Counted from the stretch's first letter, positions 25,007 to 34,333 are shown. The stretch: 64,000 bases of DNA from Fibrobacterota bacterium (GCA_023436205.1 JAEZKC010000072.1:62001-126000); one strand, 5' to 3'. Numbers and translations are program-made. The notes: generated by a model from the sequence alone, not told the origin.

Positions 25007-26371
25007 CTACACAGGGAACTTTACATAAAAAGTGGTTCCCGCGCCCTCCTCGCTCTCCAGCCATATATCTCCGCCGTGCTGCATTGTAATCTCTTTCACT
25101 ATCTTCAGCCCTAGCCCCGTAGATTCTTCATCTTCTGTTCCTCTGCGCCTGAAATTGCCGTCTGGTTCAAAGAGCATCTCCTGCATCTCCATTGGAATGC
25201 CGATTCCAGTGTCCTTGACTGCTGCTACAACCGAATTTTGTTCTGAAGAGAGATTAAGAGTAATGTAACCTCCGCGGTGGGTGAATTTAATGGAATTTGT
25301 GATTAGGTTTTCGAACAGCCGGGATACTCGGGATTTGTTGATTCTGCAATACAGTGATTGATTCACCTTGCTTAATTCCAGGATTATGTTTTTCTTGAGT
25401 GCATTAGGGTAGTGGCATGCAACAATCGAGCTGATGAATTGGCCCATCTCAACGGACTCCATAATGTCCTCATCCTTTTCGTGTCTGATTCCTGAATAGG
25501 TAACGAGCTCCTGAACTGTCTGTGCCGCTTTTAAACCTGCGTGAATGGAGGATTCTATATTCCTGAGCTTTGTATCGTCAGGAAATACCTTCCACCCAAT
25601 TGTCAGATATTCAAGCGTACCAACGATTCCGCTGAGGCTGTTGTTCAGGTCATGAGCAACAAATCTCATTATTCTGTCTTTCTCTTCATTAGATTGCTTT
25701 AGTTCTGCGGTGCGCTCCTTGATCGTTTTTTCCAGGTCCTGGTTAACCTCTTTAACTTCCGCAAGGCGTTGAGAGCTTTCTATTACCAATGTTTTCAGAT
25801 GCAGGTTTAGTTTTGAGGTTAGTGATACAACGAAGCCTGTAATGATTCCGAATCCGCAAATCATAAGAATCCACGAATGAGGTGAGTTCAGATATGACAA
25901 GGGGTCAACTACTATTATAGCCCGGCCGGTGAGGTGTAAAAACATGCACATGTGAATAGCTGCTATACATGCAGACAGAGTATAAAATGATTTTCTCCTG
26001 TTTGTGAAAGTGGACGCAAGAATACAGGACAGGCTCAAAAGGAAAATTGCCGGGCTTATCGTGCCGAAAGCCATCAGACCGGAAACCCCCGTAAGGAACG
26101 ATGCTGAAATCAGGGTGGTGAGAAGTTCGCTATAGCCGAATTTTTTCCTGAATATCACTACCATAAGAATGGCGAACATAATTACAAGCTGTACAAGGTA
26201 GATTAGCTTAAATCCGGTATAGTAAGTTCGTGAAATCGAAATTAGAGTGGCAATTACAGCCAGATACCAGGTGGCCTTCACTGTGTTAGTAAGCTGTTGG
26301 CTTTGAAATTCCCTTATTCGCTCTGAAACCTCTGAAGAATGAGCTTCGCTGGTGTTCTGAGGTGTAACCAT
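25007..26371 (-). CDS. Membrane sensor histidine kinase
   Basis: Sensor kinase of 454 residues. The N-terminal 215 residues have about five to six membrane helices and no large outside domain. A coiled-coil linker (EVNQDLEKTIKERTAELKQ) leads to the HisKA domain with phospho-acceptor His in RFVAHDLNNSLSG (near residue 240), and to the HATPase domain with N box NLITNSIKF, G1 DTGIGIP and G2 GLGLKIVKE. No response regulator is adjacent, so it is an orphan kinase in this window. It lies between two polysaccharide genes and may sense a membrane-linked or small-molecule signal; the target is unknown. Confidence 0.92.
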   Translation of the reverse strand: MVTPQNTSEAHSSEVSERIREFQSQQLTNTVKATWYLAVIATLISISRTYYTGFKLIYLVQLVIMFAILMVVIFRKKFGYSELLTTLISASFLTGVSGLMAFGTISPAIFLLSLSCILASTFTNRRKSFYTLSACIAAIHMCMFLHLTGRAIIVVDPLSYLNSPHSWILMICGFGIITGFVVSLTSKLNLHLKTLVIESSQRLAEVKEVNQDLEKTIKERTAELKQSNEEKDRIMRFVAHDLNNSLSGIVGTLEYLTIGWKVFPDDTKLRNIESSIHAGLKAAQTVQELVTYSGIRHEKDEDIMESVEMGQFISSIVACHYPNALKKNIILELSKVNQSLYCRINKSRVSRLFENLITNSIKFTHRGGYITLNLSSEQNSVVAAVKDTGIGIPMEMQEMLFEPDGNFRRRGTEDEESTGLGLKIVKEITMQHGGDIWLESEEGAGTTFYVKFPV

Positions 26372-27041
26372 TTAGTAACCTTGATTATTGATGAACTCTT
26401 GCTATTCAAAAAGTATAAAGTTTCTAAATAGAATGAACGGAAACCTTCAGTAAAGAGTCTAGCTATGAAAGTTTATCATTTGTGACGCTAGGATTACAAT
26501 TAAAAAATAGCCAATTAGGGAAAAATAAGGGTAAAATTAGGTAAGCCGATAATCCTAAGTTCCCTTCCTCGTTTTTATACTTTTACTTAACATTTTATTG
26601 TAAATGATATGCGGTAATTACTGAAACATTCAGGAAAAGTTAAATTTTACCGTATGCTAATGTTTCATTATTGCTCTTCGACCGTTCCTACCACTACGCC
26701 AGCAGGATTGGGAAACAGTTGAAAGAATGGAAAATATGCTGATGCGCATTTGTTGAGATATGTATAACGAAAATATAATAGGACAAATGTAACCGAATAA
26801 TGTATAGCAATCATTTTGTAAAAAAGAGGTAATTACAATGCTGTTTACTGATTGCCAAATTCAACCCGCTATTTACCTCCTGAGAGCCCGTCCCTTGCGG
26901 GTAGGGCTACTGCAGGAGTCCACCTCCCGCGACTGCCGAGATGCCGAGGAGGGGAGTTCTGGCTGTATCTCGGCTGTTAAGGATGGTGAGAAGTAGAATC
27001 GCTACCGTGTGTTAATCACCTTGGAAGTCTATCCCTTAGGG
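26372..27041. other. Intergenic region with GC-rich inverted repeats
   Basis: AT-rich upstream part of the histidine kinase gene, then a GC-rich block near the end of the PL1 gene. In that block GCCGAGAT (26935-26942) pairs with ATCTCGGC (26967-26974), and CCCG/CGGG pairs near 26888-26901. A short element GGGCTACTG occurs at 26904 and again at 27036, and again twice near 38270-38310 after another enzyme gene. No protein gene is seen. Confidence 0.5.
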
Positions 27042-29228
27042 CTACTGTATTAGGCGTAATTGCCCTGCCCTGACAAAACCGTCATGCTCTGTTCTAATCA
27101 TATATACTCCACTATGCAGGTCAGAAAGTGGTATCTCAATTGAGACGGATTTCTGTAGGCTGTAGCTGTATTCTTTTGAAAATACGGCTTTGCCGTTTAG
27201 AGAAAATATGCTGACTTTTGTTCTCGCCGCAGCAGTATGGACACAGAGTGTGCTTCCGTTTATTTTGTAAAGGTGATCAGGTGAAACACTGTTCGCCACA
27301 GTTGATCCAAGAGCAGTTGTACCTGTAACGATTTCGATTTTATCGATATTGGGGCCGTCCTGGCCGCCTATGGTGGCCAATACGATAGTACTTACTCCCT
27401 GAGGCAATGAAAGGGTAATCTGTTTGGGCTGCCAGGTGGCCCAGTCAGCGGTAGCTTCAAACGGGACAGTTGAGATCTGCTGTGTGCCGTTGACGGAAAC
27501 GGAAAATGATCTTGCAGCCCCGGAGCCATTGGCATACGTTACCGTGATGGCCTTCTGGCCCGCTTCATCAACATACACCGGTAATTCAATACAGGAGCCC
27601 GCTACTGCGGAAATGTTGACGTAGGCATCTCCGGTGAAGCCTGCATTCTTGGTTTCAAGCACCGCATCTTTCAGAACGCCGTATTCCGCCTGGTAAACAA
27701 ACTTGTCGATCGGCATGAAGGATGCACTAACAGATACGTTGCTGCTCAGGGAGGAAATGGTGTAGGTGGCATTCGTCCCTGTATGGTCACCGGACCAACC
27801 GGTGAAAATCCAGCCGCCATTGGGAACTGCAGTAAGAGTAACAGGTGTTTTCTCAAGTATTTTTGATCCATCTGGACTTTGTGTGATGGAACCACCCGGT
27901 GCTGCGTGCTTCGTTATGGTATAGAATGTCCCGGTTTGGTTTTTGTAAACGACAGGGTCGCCCGCAAGTTCATTGAGGTACATCTCCACGTTGGTGTAGC
28001 CGTCAGCAGAAAGGTCGGTCAGATTGCGGTCGCTTGCCAGGTTTGGATTTAAACCGTGTGAGATTTCCCAGGAGTCGGGCATTCCATCTTTGTCTGTATC
28101 CACTGGAGGAGTGCCGTTAGCCACTGTGCCCACATTATTGGGGATTCCGTTATCATCCTCTGTAGTAATGATTTTCCCCTTTTTCCCGTATGACACCAGT
28201 TCATCGATGAGGAACTTGTCGACTGCATCGCGAACTTTTGAGGCTCCCACATTATCGATGACGTTCTTCAATGCATCTTGCGCTGAAAGAACCTTGCTGA
28301 CACCGGGATGACTAAAAGGGGAATTGACAACAGTTGCTGTTTTATAATCGGTAATCAATGTGCCGTCGAGAGCACCATTTTTGTTGTTGTCCACCCAGTT
28401 GTCCTTGCCGTAAACCTGAAAAGCTGAAGTGGTGTTGGTAATGTGGGAATTGGAACTGCTTGATGGTCCGTAAATAAAGTAGTTGCCGATAAGATTGCAT
28501 TCTGATGGGCCATCAGTATCTCCCATGATATAACCATCAGAAGCCCAGTTATAAAACACGCTGTTTATACATTCATGAGTCCCGCGTGCTTTGGGATTCC
28601 TGGTTTTATTGTCGATGTAAAGTGAACGGATGATCGACCATTTTCCGCTCTGCATCAAGCCGCCGGTTGAATGATTGATGATGTTGATTCCCTGTCCGAC
28701 GATGCTGTTCTGAACGGAGAGATTATCGATGCCGGTACCATTCACATCTAGTGTACCATCAATTCCCCAGGAAATGGAAACATGGTCAAGCATATAGTTT
28801 TGGCCTGCGGAAATGGCCAACGCGTCCTTTTTACTTTCCCCGTTTTTCCCCATTCTTATTCGTATATATCGGATGATATTATTGCCGGAATCACCATTGA
28901 GAGCAACACCATTTCCATAAATGGTTATCCCGCCACCGGGAGCGGTTTGCCCGGCAATGTAGATATTCTTCTTTATCACTATCCGTTCGCCAATGTTGAT
29001 TACACCTCCTACATCAAAGACCACTATTCGATTCGAAACACTCACGGCATCCCGGAAAGAACCGGCACCTGAATCCTTCAGGTTGGTAACGTGGTAGACC
29101 TCTCCGCCCCGGCCTCCAGATGCGAAACGTCCGAAGCCTTCCGCCAGGGGGAATGCCGGCAGGTCGGCGGCGTAGCTGCTGATGGCAAGCAGATGAAGAA
29201 GGAGAATAACTGGTAAATTGTATTTCAT
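27042..29228 (-). CDS. Secreted PL1-type pectate lyase with InlB repeat, CBM35-like and sorting domains
   Basis: Secreted enzyme of 728 residues that would cleave pectate by beta-elimination. After a signal peptide (ending SSYAADL), the beta-helix of the PL1 type starts with FPLAEGFGRFASGGRGG and DSGAGSFRDAV, with IAGQTAPGGG and LDHVSISWG, as in related lyases. Near residue 380 lies a calcium-type motif DTDKDGMPDSWE. Then one InlB-like repeat (about 436-508), a CBM35-like sugar-binding domain (about 509-632) and the sorting domain (KVSIFSLNGKAVFSKEY). Ribosome site GGAGGG precedes ATG 29228. Its 3' end and downstream flank resemble those of the sialidase-like gene at 38308. Confidence 0.9.
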   Translation of the reverse strand: MKYNLPVILLLHLLAISSYAADLPAFPLAEGFGRFASGGRGGEVYHVTNLKDSGAGSFRDAVSVSNRIVVFDVGGVINIGERIVIKKNIYIAGQTAPGGGITIYGNGVALNGDSGNNIIRYIRIRMGKNGESKKDALAISAGQNYMLDHVSISWGIDGTLDVNGTGIDNLSVQNSIVGQGINIINHSTGGLMQSGKWSIIRSLYIDNKTRNPKARGTHECINSVFYNWASDGYIMGDTDGPSECNLIGNYFIYGPSSSSNSHITNTTSAFQVYGKDNWVDNNKNGALDGTLITDYKTATVVNSPFSHPGVSKVLSAQDALKNVIDNVGASKVRDAVDKFLIDELVSYGKKGKIITTEDDNGIPNNVGTVANGTPPVDTDKDGMPDSWEISHGLNPNLASDRNLTDLSADGYTNVEMYLNELAGDPVVYKNQTGTFYTITKHAAPGGSITQSPDGSKILEKTPVTLTAVPNGGWIFTGWSGDHTGTNATYTISSLSSNVSVSASFMPIDKFVYQAEYGVLKDAVLETKNAGFTGDAYVNISAVAGSCIELPVYVDEAGQKAITVTYANGSGAARSFSVSVNGTQQISTVPFEATADWATWQPKQITLSLPQGVSTIVLATIGGQDGPNIDKIEIVTGTTALGSTVANSVSPDHLYKINGSTLCVHTAAARTKVSIFSLNGKAVFSKEYSYSLQKSVSIEIPLSDLHSGVYMIRTEHDGFVRAGQLRLIQ

Positions 29229-29483
29229 GGGCCCTCCACATTAGGGGAGTTTGGGGTTTCAAGGCTATTATTAGATATATAATACTGGAATTTTCTGGAA
29301 AATGCACGAAAAAAAATCATTTTTAGCGATTTTTACGAACATGATGATGTGTAAGTTGTTGAAATGTCTAGGACTGTCTGATTTGCCTTGCTGCCTGTGC
29401 AAAACATGCCGAACATGTCTTTCTTGTGGTGCATGACACTAATTATTGGCCAGGACCGTTTTTTAAGAACCGGTTCAAGCTGC

Positions 29484-29918
29484 TTATCCCACTATCTCAA
29501 GCCCCTTCTCTGCCACTGTCGTCACCCCCAATCCCTCTTTCTCTATTATCTCTGCCAGGCTGGTGGCGGCTTTCTTCTCGCCGTGGTTTACAAGCCATTG
29601 TATCTCTTTTCCAGGTACTGCCCGGGCCCACGATAAAAGCCCCTCTCTGTCTGCGTGGGCGGAGAAACCACCGAGTGTTTCAACCGCTGCCTTAACCTTC
29701 ACCTCCTCACCGTTAATGCGCACCGCTGACGCTCCATCTACCAGCGACCTCCCTAATGTCCCTGTACTCTGGTAGCCTACAATCATGACCGTTGTGTAGG
29801 GACTGGGAAGAAAAGCCTTCAGCTGCCTGAGAATACGTCCTCCTGAGCACATTCCTGATCCTGCAATCACAATGAAAGGAGGTCGGATCCCCGCAATGGC
29901 TTCGGACTGCCCCCTTTT
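29484..29918 (-). pseudogene. MBL-fold beta-CASP hydrolase, C-terminal fragment
   Basis: The C-terminal about 140 residues of a metallo-beta-lactamase-fold RNA hydrolase of the beta-CASP group: PPFIVIAGSGMCSGGRIL, then GYQSTGTLGR and the C-terminal metal motif GGFSAHADREGLLSW. The frame runs in from a stop (TGA) just upstream, and no N-terminal part with the HxHxDH metal motif is present. Full-length members have about 450-530 residues. It is therefore a truncated gene; the cause, a deletion or recombination, cannot be told. Confidence 0.75.
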
Positions 29919-30030
29919 TCAACGGTCAGAACATAATTGTCAAATGATCAGGAATGCAATCGATTTTTGAATATCAAAGGTGAAAAAACCTTTGCCTTGC
30001 GAAAAGAATACTTTGACAAAATGCTTATAC

Positions 30031-30058
30031 AAAAAATGAGGGGGCTAAAAGCCCCCTC
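30031..30058 (-). terminator. Rho-independent terminator of the gene at 30088
   Basis: GAGGGGGC-TTTTA-GCCCCCTC on the minus strand makes an 8-base-pair GC-rich stem followed by a run of six T residues. It is a standard intrinsic terminator, 30 bases after the stop of the hypothetical helical protein. Confidence 0.9.
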
Positions 30059-30087
30059 GTCTGAATTGAAAAGAGTTTTAGACTTTT

Positions 30088-30831
30088 TTATGCCTTTTCC
30101 TCACCCTCATTCTTCGAATTGCCCTTCTTCTTTGCAGGAGGGTTGACCATGAACTGGGATGCAGTCGCTTTGTCGTGGCGGTAGATGAAACGGGCCTGCT
30201 TTATTGCCTCATCGATGGTCTTCTTGAGGATAGTGAAGCACTTGTCCCGGTTGATCCGCATTTCCGGTGAACTGCTTTTGTCCAGTGTTGCCATAGCCAG
30301 CAGTTCGGAAAGCTTCTGCGAAAGCTTCGATGCCCGTTCAATGTTTTCCACTTCATAACGGGCAGCCTCAAGCAGTGCACGGTTTTCGCGGCTGAGAACG
30401 TAGGCATCAGTGAGATCCTGGATGAAATCGGCATTGCTTGATCCTTCTCTGATGACGCTTACCCGTTTGAGCAGCTCGGGGTGATTACGGAAAGCATAAT
30501 CCATCGAAACTTTCAGATCATACAGGAGAAGGTCTGCTTCCTCTTTTGCAATCTCCCACTCTTTTTTTGAACCTGGTGTGGGAAAATTGATCATGGAACA
30601 CTGGGAGAAAATTTCCCTGCAGGCGTTGATTATGGTGGGGATCCTTTCAATTACAGAAAAATCCATACCGTTTTGCTCAAGAAATGCTCTATGCCTGATA
30701 ATACGCTGGTATTCAAGCATCGTTTCCTGCAGGTAATGTTTGAATGGCATATTGACAGAGACACAATCGGATTCCTGCAGTGTGCTCAGTTCCGGTGCCA
30801 GTGCATTGAAGTCTTCGAGTGTCGTGGCCAT
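30088..30831 (-). CDS. Hypothetical all-helical protein, paralogue of the divergent gene
   Basis: A 247-residue soluble protein, predicted nearly all alpha-helical, with no signal or membrane segment and a Lys-rich tail (KKKGNSKNEGEEK). Its C-terminal half (IQDLTDAYVLSRENRALLEA and later KLSQKLSELLAMATLD) resembles the C-terminal half of the divergent gene at 31041 (VQDLNDLSVLCRTSQKELEE). Both proteins appear to be internal duplications of an about 100-residue four-helix unit. Ribosome site AAGGAG precedes ATG 30831, and it has an intrinsic terminator, so it is a real gene. Family and function not recognised. Confidence 0.7.
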   Translation of the reverse strand: MATTLEDFNALAPELSTLQESDCVSVNMPFKHYLQETMLEYQRIIRHRAFLEQNGMDFSVIERIPTIINACREIFSQCSMINFPTPGSKKEWEIAKEEADLLLYDLKVSMDYAFRNHPELLKRVSVIREGSSNADFIQDLTDAYVLSRENRALLEAARYEVENIERASKLSQKLSELLAMATLDKSSSPEMRINRDKCFTILKKTIDEAIKQARFIYRHDKATASQFMVNPPAKKKGNSKNEGEEKA

Positions 30832-30867
30832 GCAATTACTCCTTTGTTAATGTGAGCGTGAAAAGGA

Positions 30868-30897
30868 TATACCTTCTGGTATAAGAGTATATACCTT
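30868..30897. promoter_or_regulatory. Candidate operator: TATACC palindrome and 22-base-spaced repeat
   Basis: TATACC-TTCT-GGTATA (30868-30883) is a perfect short palindrome. The octamer TATACCTT occurs at 30868 and again at 30890, exactly 22 bases apart, about two helical turns. It lies 37 bases upstream of the gene start at 30831, between two divergent related genes, and looks like a site for a dimeric regulator. Confidence 0.5.
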
Positions 30898-31040
30898 ACA
30901 AGTTATTTCAGGAATTCATTCTTTTCAGTTCTGTTAACCAGCAACGGTTGATGCAGAACGCTGTTATCATTTATGAAAATATGTATATTGCCGTATGTAG
31001 TCAATAAATTTGAAAATTTTTTTATGCAGAAGAGATAGCC

Positions 31041-31700
31041 ATGGGTAAACATGAATTATTGCCGAAAGAAAAATTCCCCAAATTGAGTATATCATCTCTT
31101 GTCCAGAGAGGAAATGACCTCACAGTTGCTTGTCGACAAGATAGGCTGGAACTGGAAGCAGCCGGGCTTAGATGGGAGGATGTGGAGAGGCTCGGGGCCT
31201 TGCTACAGGAATGCTCTGTGACAGATGCGCTCTTCAAGCTTGAACAGGAAGATTCCGTAACCAGATCGGCAGCGCTGAAGAAATATGTCGCCCGATGCCG
31301 CAGGTTGCGCAACAAAGTAGTGCGGGAACTTCGCGAAGCAGCAAACAGTATCTCTTTACCCTTGCGCATACCGAATTATTCAAGAAGCTTTAGCAGAAGT
31401 GAACTGGTGCAGGATCTTAACGATCTGTCGGTACTGTGCCGCACCAGCCAAAAAGAACTTGAAGAGGCCGGATTTGACATGAGTCTTGCAGAGAGTGCCT
31501 ATGAAGAATCACAGAAACTTTCGCTTGCAATCGCCCGCACTATTCTCGACAGGGAGACTGCAGATACGCTGCTTCGCAAGCGCAATGCTCTCTGTCAGCA
31601 TATTTTCGCCTTTGTAAGTGATATCTGTAGTATTGCCCGTTTGGTTTTCAGTAAGCATCCCCGCATACAGAACTACTACAGCAGCAGAAAATGCTTTTGA
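31041..31700 (+). CDS. Hypothetical all-helical protein, paralogue of the divergent gene
   Basis: A 219-residue soluble, helix-rich protein divergent from and related to the gene at 30088. The unit SSLVQRGNDLTVACRQDRLE in the first half and ELVQDLNDLSVLCRTSQKEL in the second half look like two copies of the same repeat, each followed by helices with many Leu and Arg residues (KYVARCRRLRNKVVRELRE). The start ATG 31041 has only a weak site (AGAAGAG). No domain is recognised. The pair suggests a shared regulator or an interacting pair, but no function can be given. Confidence 0.65.
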   Translation: MGKHELLPKEKFPKLSISSLVQRGNDLTVACRQDRLELEAAGLRWEDVERLGALLQECSVTDALFKLEQEDSVTRSAALKKYVARCRRLRNKVVRELREAANSISLPLRIPNYSRSFSRSELVQDLNDLSVLCRTSQKELEEAGFDMSLAESAYEESQKLSLAIARTILDRETADTLLRKRNALCQHIFAFVSDICSIARLVFSKHPRIQNYYSSRKCF

Positions 31701-31807
31701 GCTAACCCCTTGTTCTTTTGAGTCTATGAAGAACGCGTAGTGACGATATTTTTGTGTAATGTGAAGGGAAGGGAGCGGGGGGCACAAGTGAAATCTGTTA
31801 GATTCTA

Positions 31808-31868
31808 GTGTGCCCCTCGGGAGGCACACAAGGTTTTACCATGAATAATTGTTGCCCCTCGGGAGGCA
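31808..31868. repeat. Twin short hairpin repeats
   Basis: The 16-base unit TGCCCCTCGGGAGGCA occurs twice, at 31811 (shifted by one base, within GTGTGCC...GGCACAC, 31808-31829) and at 31853-31868. Each copy is itself an inverted repeat. Only two copies are present, so this is not a CRISPR array; it may be a REP-like element. Confidence 0.6.
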
Positions 31869-31968
31869 TACGTGTACTTGCTCCGGTTCATATCTGCCTT
31901 ACGGGATGCAGGACCGGTTTGGCTGTCCGGCAGGGGTATGGCGCTTTTCTGAGTTGCAGGGGGTAAGG

Positions 31969-32003
31969 TTCGGTCGTCTTGAGTGGTTAGGTGGACGACC
32001 GAA
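31969..32003. repeat. Perfect 10-base-pair stem-loop
   Basis: TTCGGTCGTC (31969-31978) is the exact reverse complement of GACGACCGAA (31994-32003), with a 15-base loop. No T tract follows and no gene ends nearby on either strand except the one 269 bases upstream, so it is unlikely to be a simple terminator. Confidence 0.55.
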
Positions 32004-32037
32004 GTGTGTTCTCAATGGGGATGGGATACAGGATAGC

Positions 32038-32133
32038 CTCACGTAAAAATGCAAAGTGCGGCAAGGGAGAAAAAGTGTGAGGAAATTATCGGTCATTTTT
32101 CCTGGCTTTGCGTTTTTTGCACTTAGGCGTGAG
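32038..32133. repeat. Imperfect inverted repeat, about 40-base arms
   Basis: CTCACG (32038-32043) and CGTGAG (32128-32133) are the ends of a longer imperfect inverted repeat with matching inner blocks such as AAGTGC/GCACTT and TGCAAA/TTTGC. The arms would form a long hairpin with a loop of about 20 bases. It may be a miniature inverted-repeat element or a structured RNA. Confidence 0.45.
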
Positions 32134-32562
32134 TATCGCCTGTGCTAGTTCCTTGTTTCTTCTTCTTTACAAGAATCGTTCGTTTATTGTAAATTGATAT
32201 ACTGGTAATATCAAGATTACTTAAAATAAGGCTCACGGTGATTTACTTTTTATTCTCGTCTTCCGATCGTTCGTATCACAGTGCCATCAGGATGAGGGAC
32301 ATTCGTAAAGGGGAAGGTTGGATTATGTGTATTTGTTATGACAAGTAAAATGATAGATGTGCCATTCTGCGAAAAAAGCTCAATACACCCAGGAAACCTT
32401 ATACCAGAATTGATTCACTGCGGTATTGAGACACTCATACAAATTGATGATGGAGTGGCGAACAAATTTGATTAGCAGAGTATTACTTGAGAGTGGATGG
32501 AAAGCAGAATAGTCGTATACAAATGTCAAAACTCGCAAGGAAGATAGAATAAAGGGGATCTT

Positions 32563-34026
32563 ATGTCAGTCAATACCGAAAGCCCAGTCGTATTCATTTC
32601 TTACGCATGGTCTAGTGTAGTGCATGAAAACTGGGTAATTGAATTTTCTAAAAGATTATTTCATGCTGGAATTATTGTAAAACTTGATAAATGGGATTTG
32701 GTGCCCGGCCAAGATAAAAATGCATTTATGGAGCAAATGGTTCATGATGACAAAATTAAATATGTTCTGGTGATCTGTGACTGTGTCTATCAGGAAAAAG
32801 CAAACGGCAGAAAAGGCGGGGTTGGAACTGAGACACTTATTATTTCAAATGAGGTCTATAATAGTGTAGAACAACAAAAGTTCATTCCAATTCTCAGGGA
32901 ATATAATGAGAGTGGGGATCCATGCTTGCCAACTTATTTTTCATCCCGGATATACATAGATTTTTCTAAAAACGAAATGTATGAAGAAAGCTTTGAAAAG
33001 TTGTTGAGGATCATTTTTGATCGGCCATCGATAAAAAAACCCGAACTCGGCGTACCACCGGCGTTTTTGTTTGAATCTGACTTAAGAACTGACAAATCCA
33101 GTTCAATACAGAGACAAGTTGTACACGCATTGAAGGCCGAGAAACCATATTGCGACGGGTTAATCGATCAGTACTTTGAACAAGTATTGGATTCACTTGA
33201 CGATTTTTCCATTACGTACTCTGATGGTGAACCCCCTTATGATGAGCTTGTTGTTGAATCAATTCGCATAATGTCAGGAATCAAAGATGGGTTTTTAGAA
33301 TTAATTGATGTTATAACAGTATATTACCCGTCATTTGATTTCGAAAAAGTCGTCGATTTTTTTGGAAATATCAATGTGTATTTTGATTCAAGAAGAACAA
33401 ACATAAGTTATAGGGAAATTGAATTCGATAACTTTCGTTTTTTCGGGATGGACTTGTTCCTTTGTACGATTGCTATCCTACTTAAAAGAGGGAAATATCA
33501 GGCGATCGAAAGTTTGATATTTGGGCCGTATTTTCCTAAGGATGGATTAAAAAAATCACGGCAGGAGGCGGACTCGTGTTTGTTTTTGAACCATTACCTT
33601 GAAACATTTGAAAGTATAAGGAAACAAAGACTAAATTCTAATTTAATTTCATTAACTGCGGAGATAATGAAGGAAAATTCTTCAAAGAAAGTAAAATTCA
33701 AAGATGTAATAGTTGCTGAATCGGTAGTATTCAATGCTACACTACTCAACACTGCGAAGCCACAATACGGCCGTGATTGGTGGTATCCAAGGACTCATCC
33801 CTACATTGATCATGAAACAGATTTTTCATTTTTTCAAAAACTTGCTTCGATAAAGCATTTCGAGAAAGTAAAAGGAATTTTCAGGGTGGCCACAAAATCA
33901 GAACTAGTTGAGAAGATAAACAAGGCGTTGGAGTACTTAAAGGATAGCAGAATTACCTTCGGATATTACAGCAATCCGCCATTCATAACATACTATGTTG
34001 ATCTTAATAAGGTGGCGTCGATTTAA
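32563..34026 (+). CDS. SEFIR-domain protein, likely anti-phage
   Basis: Protein of 487 residues with an N-terminal SEFIR (TIR-like) domain, about residues 1-150: VVFISYAWSS, the KWDLVPGQD loop, FMEQMV, YVLVICDCVY and the KGGVGTET motif, all typical of bacterial SEFIR proteins. The remaining about 330 residues are not recognised. Bacterial SEFIR proteins have been shown to act in defence by NAD depletion. Ribosome site AAGGGG precedes ATG 32563. The gene is clearly more AT-rich than its surroundings, which suggests transfer, and it lies next to a methyltransferase and a nuclease gene. Whether the C-terminal part senses phage is unknown. Confidence 0.85.
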   Translation: MSVNTESPVVFISYAWSSVVHENWVIEFSKRLFHAGIIVKLDKWDLVPGQDKNAFMEQMVHDDKIKYVLVICDCVYQEKANGRKGGVGTETLIISNEVYNSVEQQKFIPILREYNESGDPCLPTYFSSRIYIDFSKNEMYEESFEKLLRIIFDRPSIKKPELGVPPAFLFESDLRTDKSSSIQRQVVHALKAEKPYCDGLIDQYFEQVLDSLDDFSITYSDGEPPYDELVVESIRIMSGIKDGFLELIDVITVYYPSFDFEKVVDFFGNINVYFDSRRTNISYREIEFDNFRFFGMDLFLCTIAILLKRGKYQAIESLIFGPYFPKDGLKKSRQEADSCLFLNHYLETFESIRKQRLNSNLISLTAEIMKENSSKKVKFKDVIVAESVVFNATLLNTAKPQYGRDWWYPRTHPYIDHETDFSFFQKLASIKHFEKVKGIFRVATKSELVEKINKALEYLKDSRITFGYYSNPPFITYYVDLNKVASI

Positions 34027-34333
34027 AGCAGTAAGTAGAAAATCCCCAAAGATTATTGGTGTGTGTGAGCGTACCCCCGTGTCGCTGCTCCATAACTTAA
34101 TTATATTCATTAAGGGAATGTAAACCGGTAACAAGCCAAACCGGTGCCTTATTTTAATTTTGAATTGCATTCAACGTTTTTCAGTACCCAAAAACCCAAA
34201 AACCTACCGTCCCCCGCCACCCAATAATGATCACCACAAACACATGATTCCGGTTTCCAAGGTTAGCTGAAAAGATATAATTTAGCAGTACTCCTGATAT
34301 CCAGAATACAACAAATAGAAGGGCCGCCCACAC
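34027..34333. other. Intergenic region, no gene seen
   Basis: About 300 bases between the SEFIR gene and the methyltransferase gene. I see no reading frame, clear hairpin with T tract, or known element here. It could contain the promoter of the methyltransferase-nuclease pair. Confidence 0.5.

Larger units (their letters stand above)
31701..32562. other. Structured intergenic region
   Basis: About 860 bases without a supported gene, but with several strong inverted repeats (listed separately): twin hairpins at 31808-31868, a 10-base-pair stem at 31969-32003 and an imperfect inverted repeat at 32038-32133. A 41-codon frame at 32350-32475 has no ribosome site or recognisable family. It separates the helical pair from the defence genes and could hold structured RNAs or the remains of a small mobile element. 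Confidence 0.5.

Noticed and set aside
31808..31868. CRISPR array
   Set aside because: Only two repeat units are present, they are short and palindromic, and no cas gene is in the window.
32350..32475. 41-codon frame upstream of the SEFIR gene
   Set aside because: No ribosome site and no recognised family; kept as part of the intergenic description.
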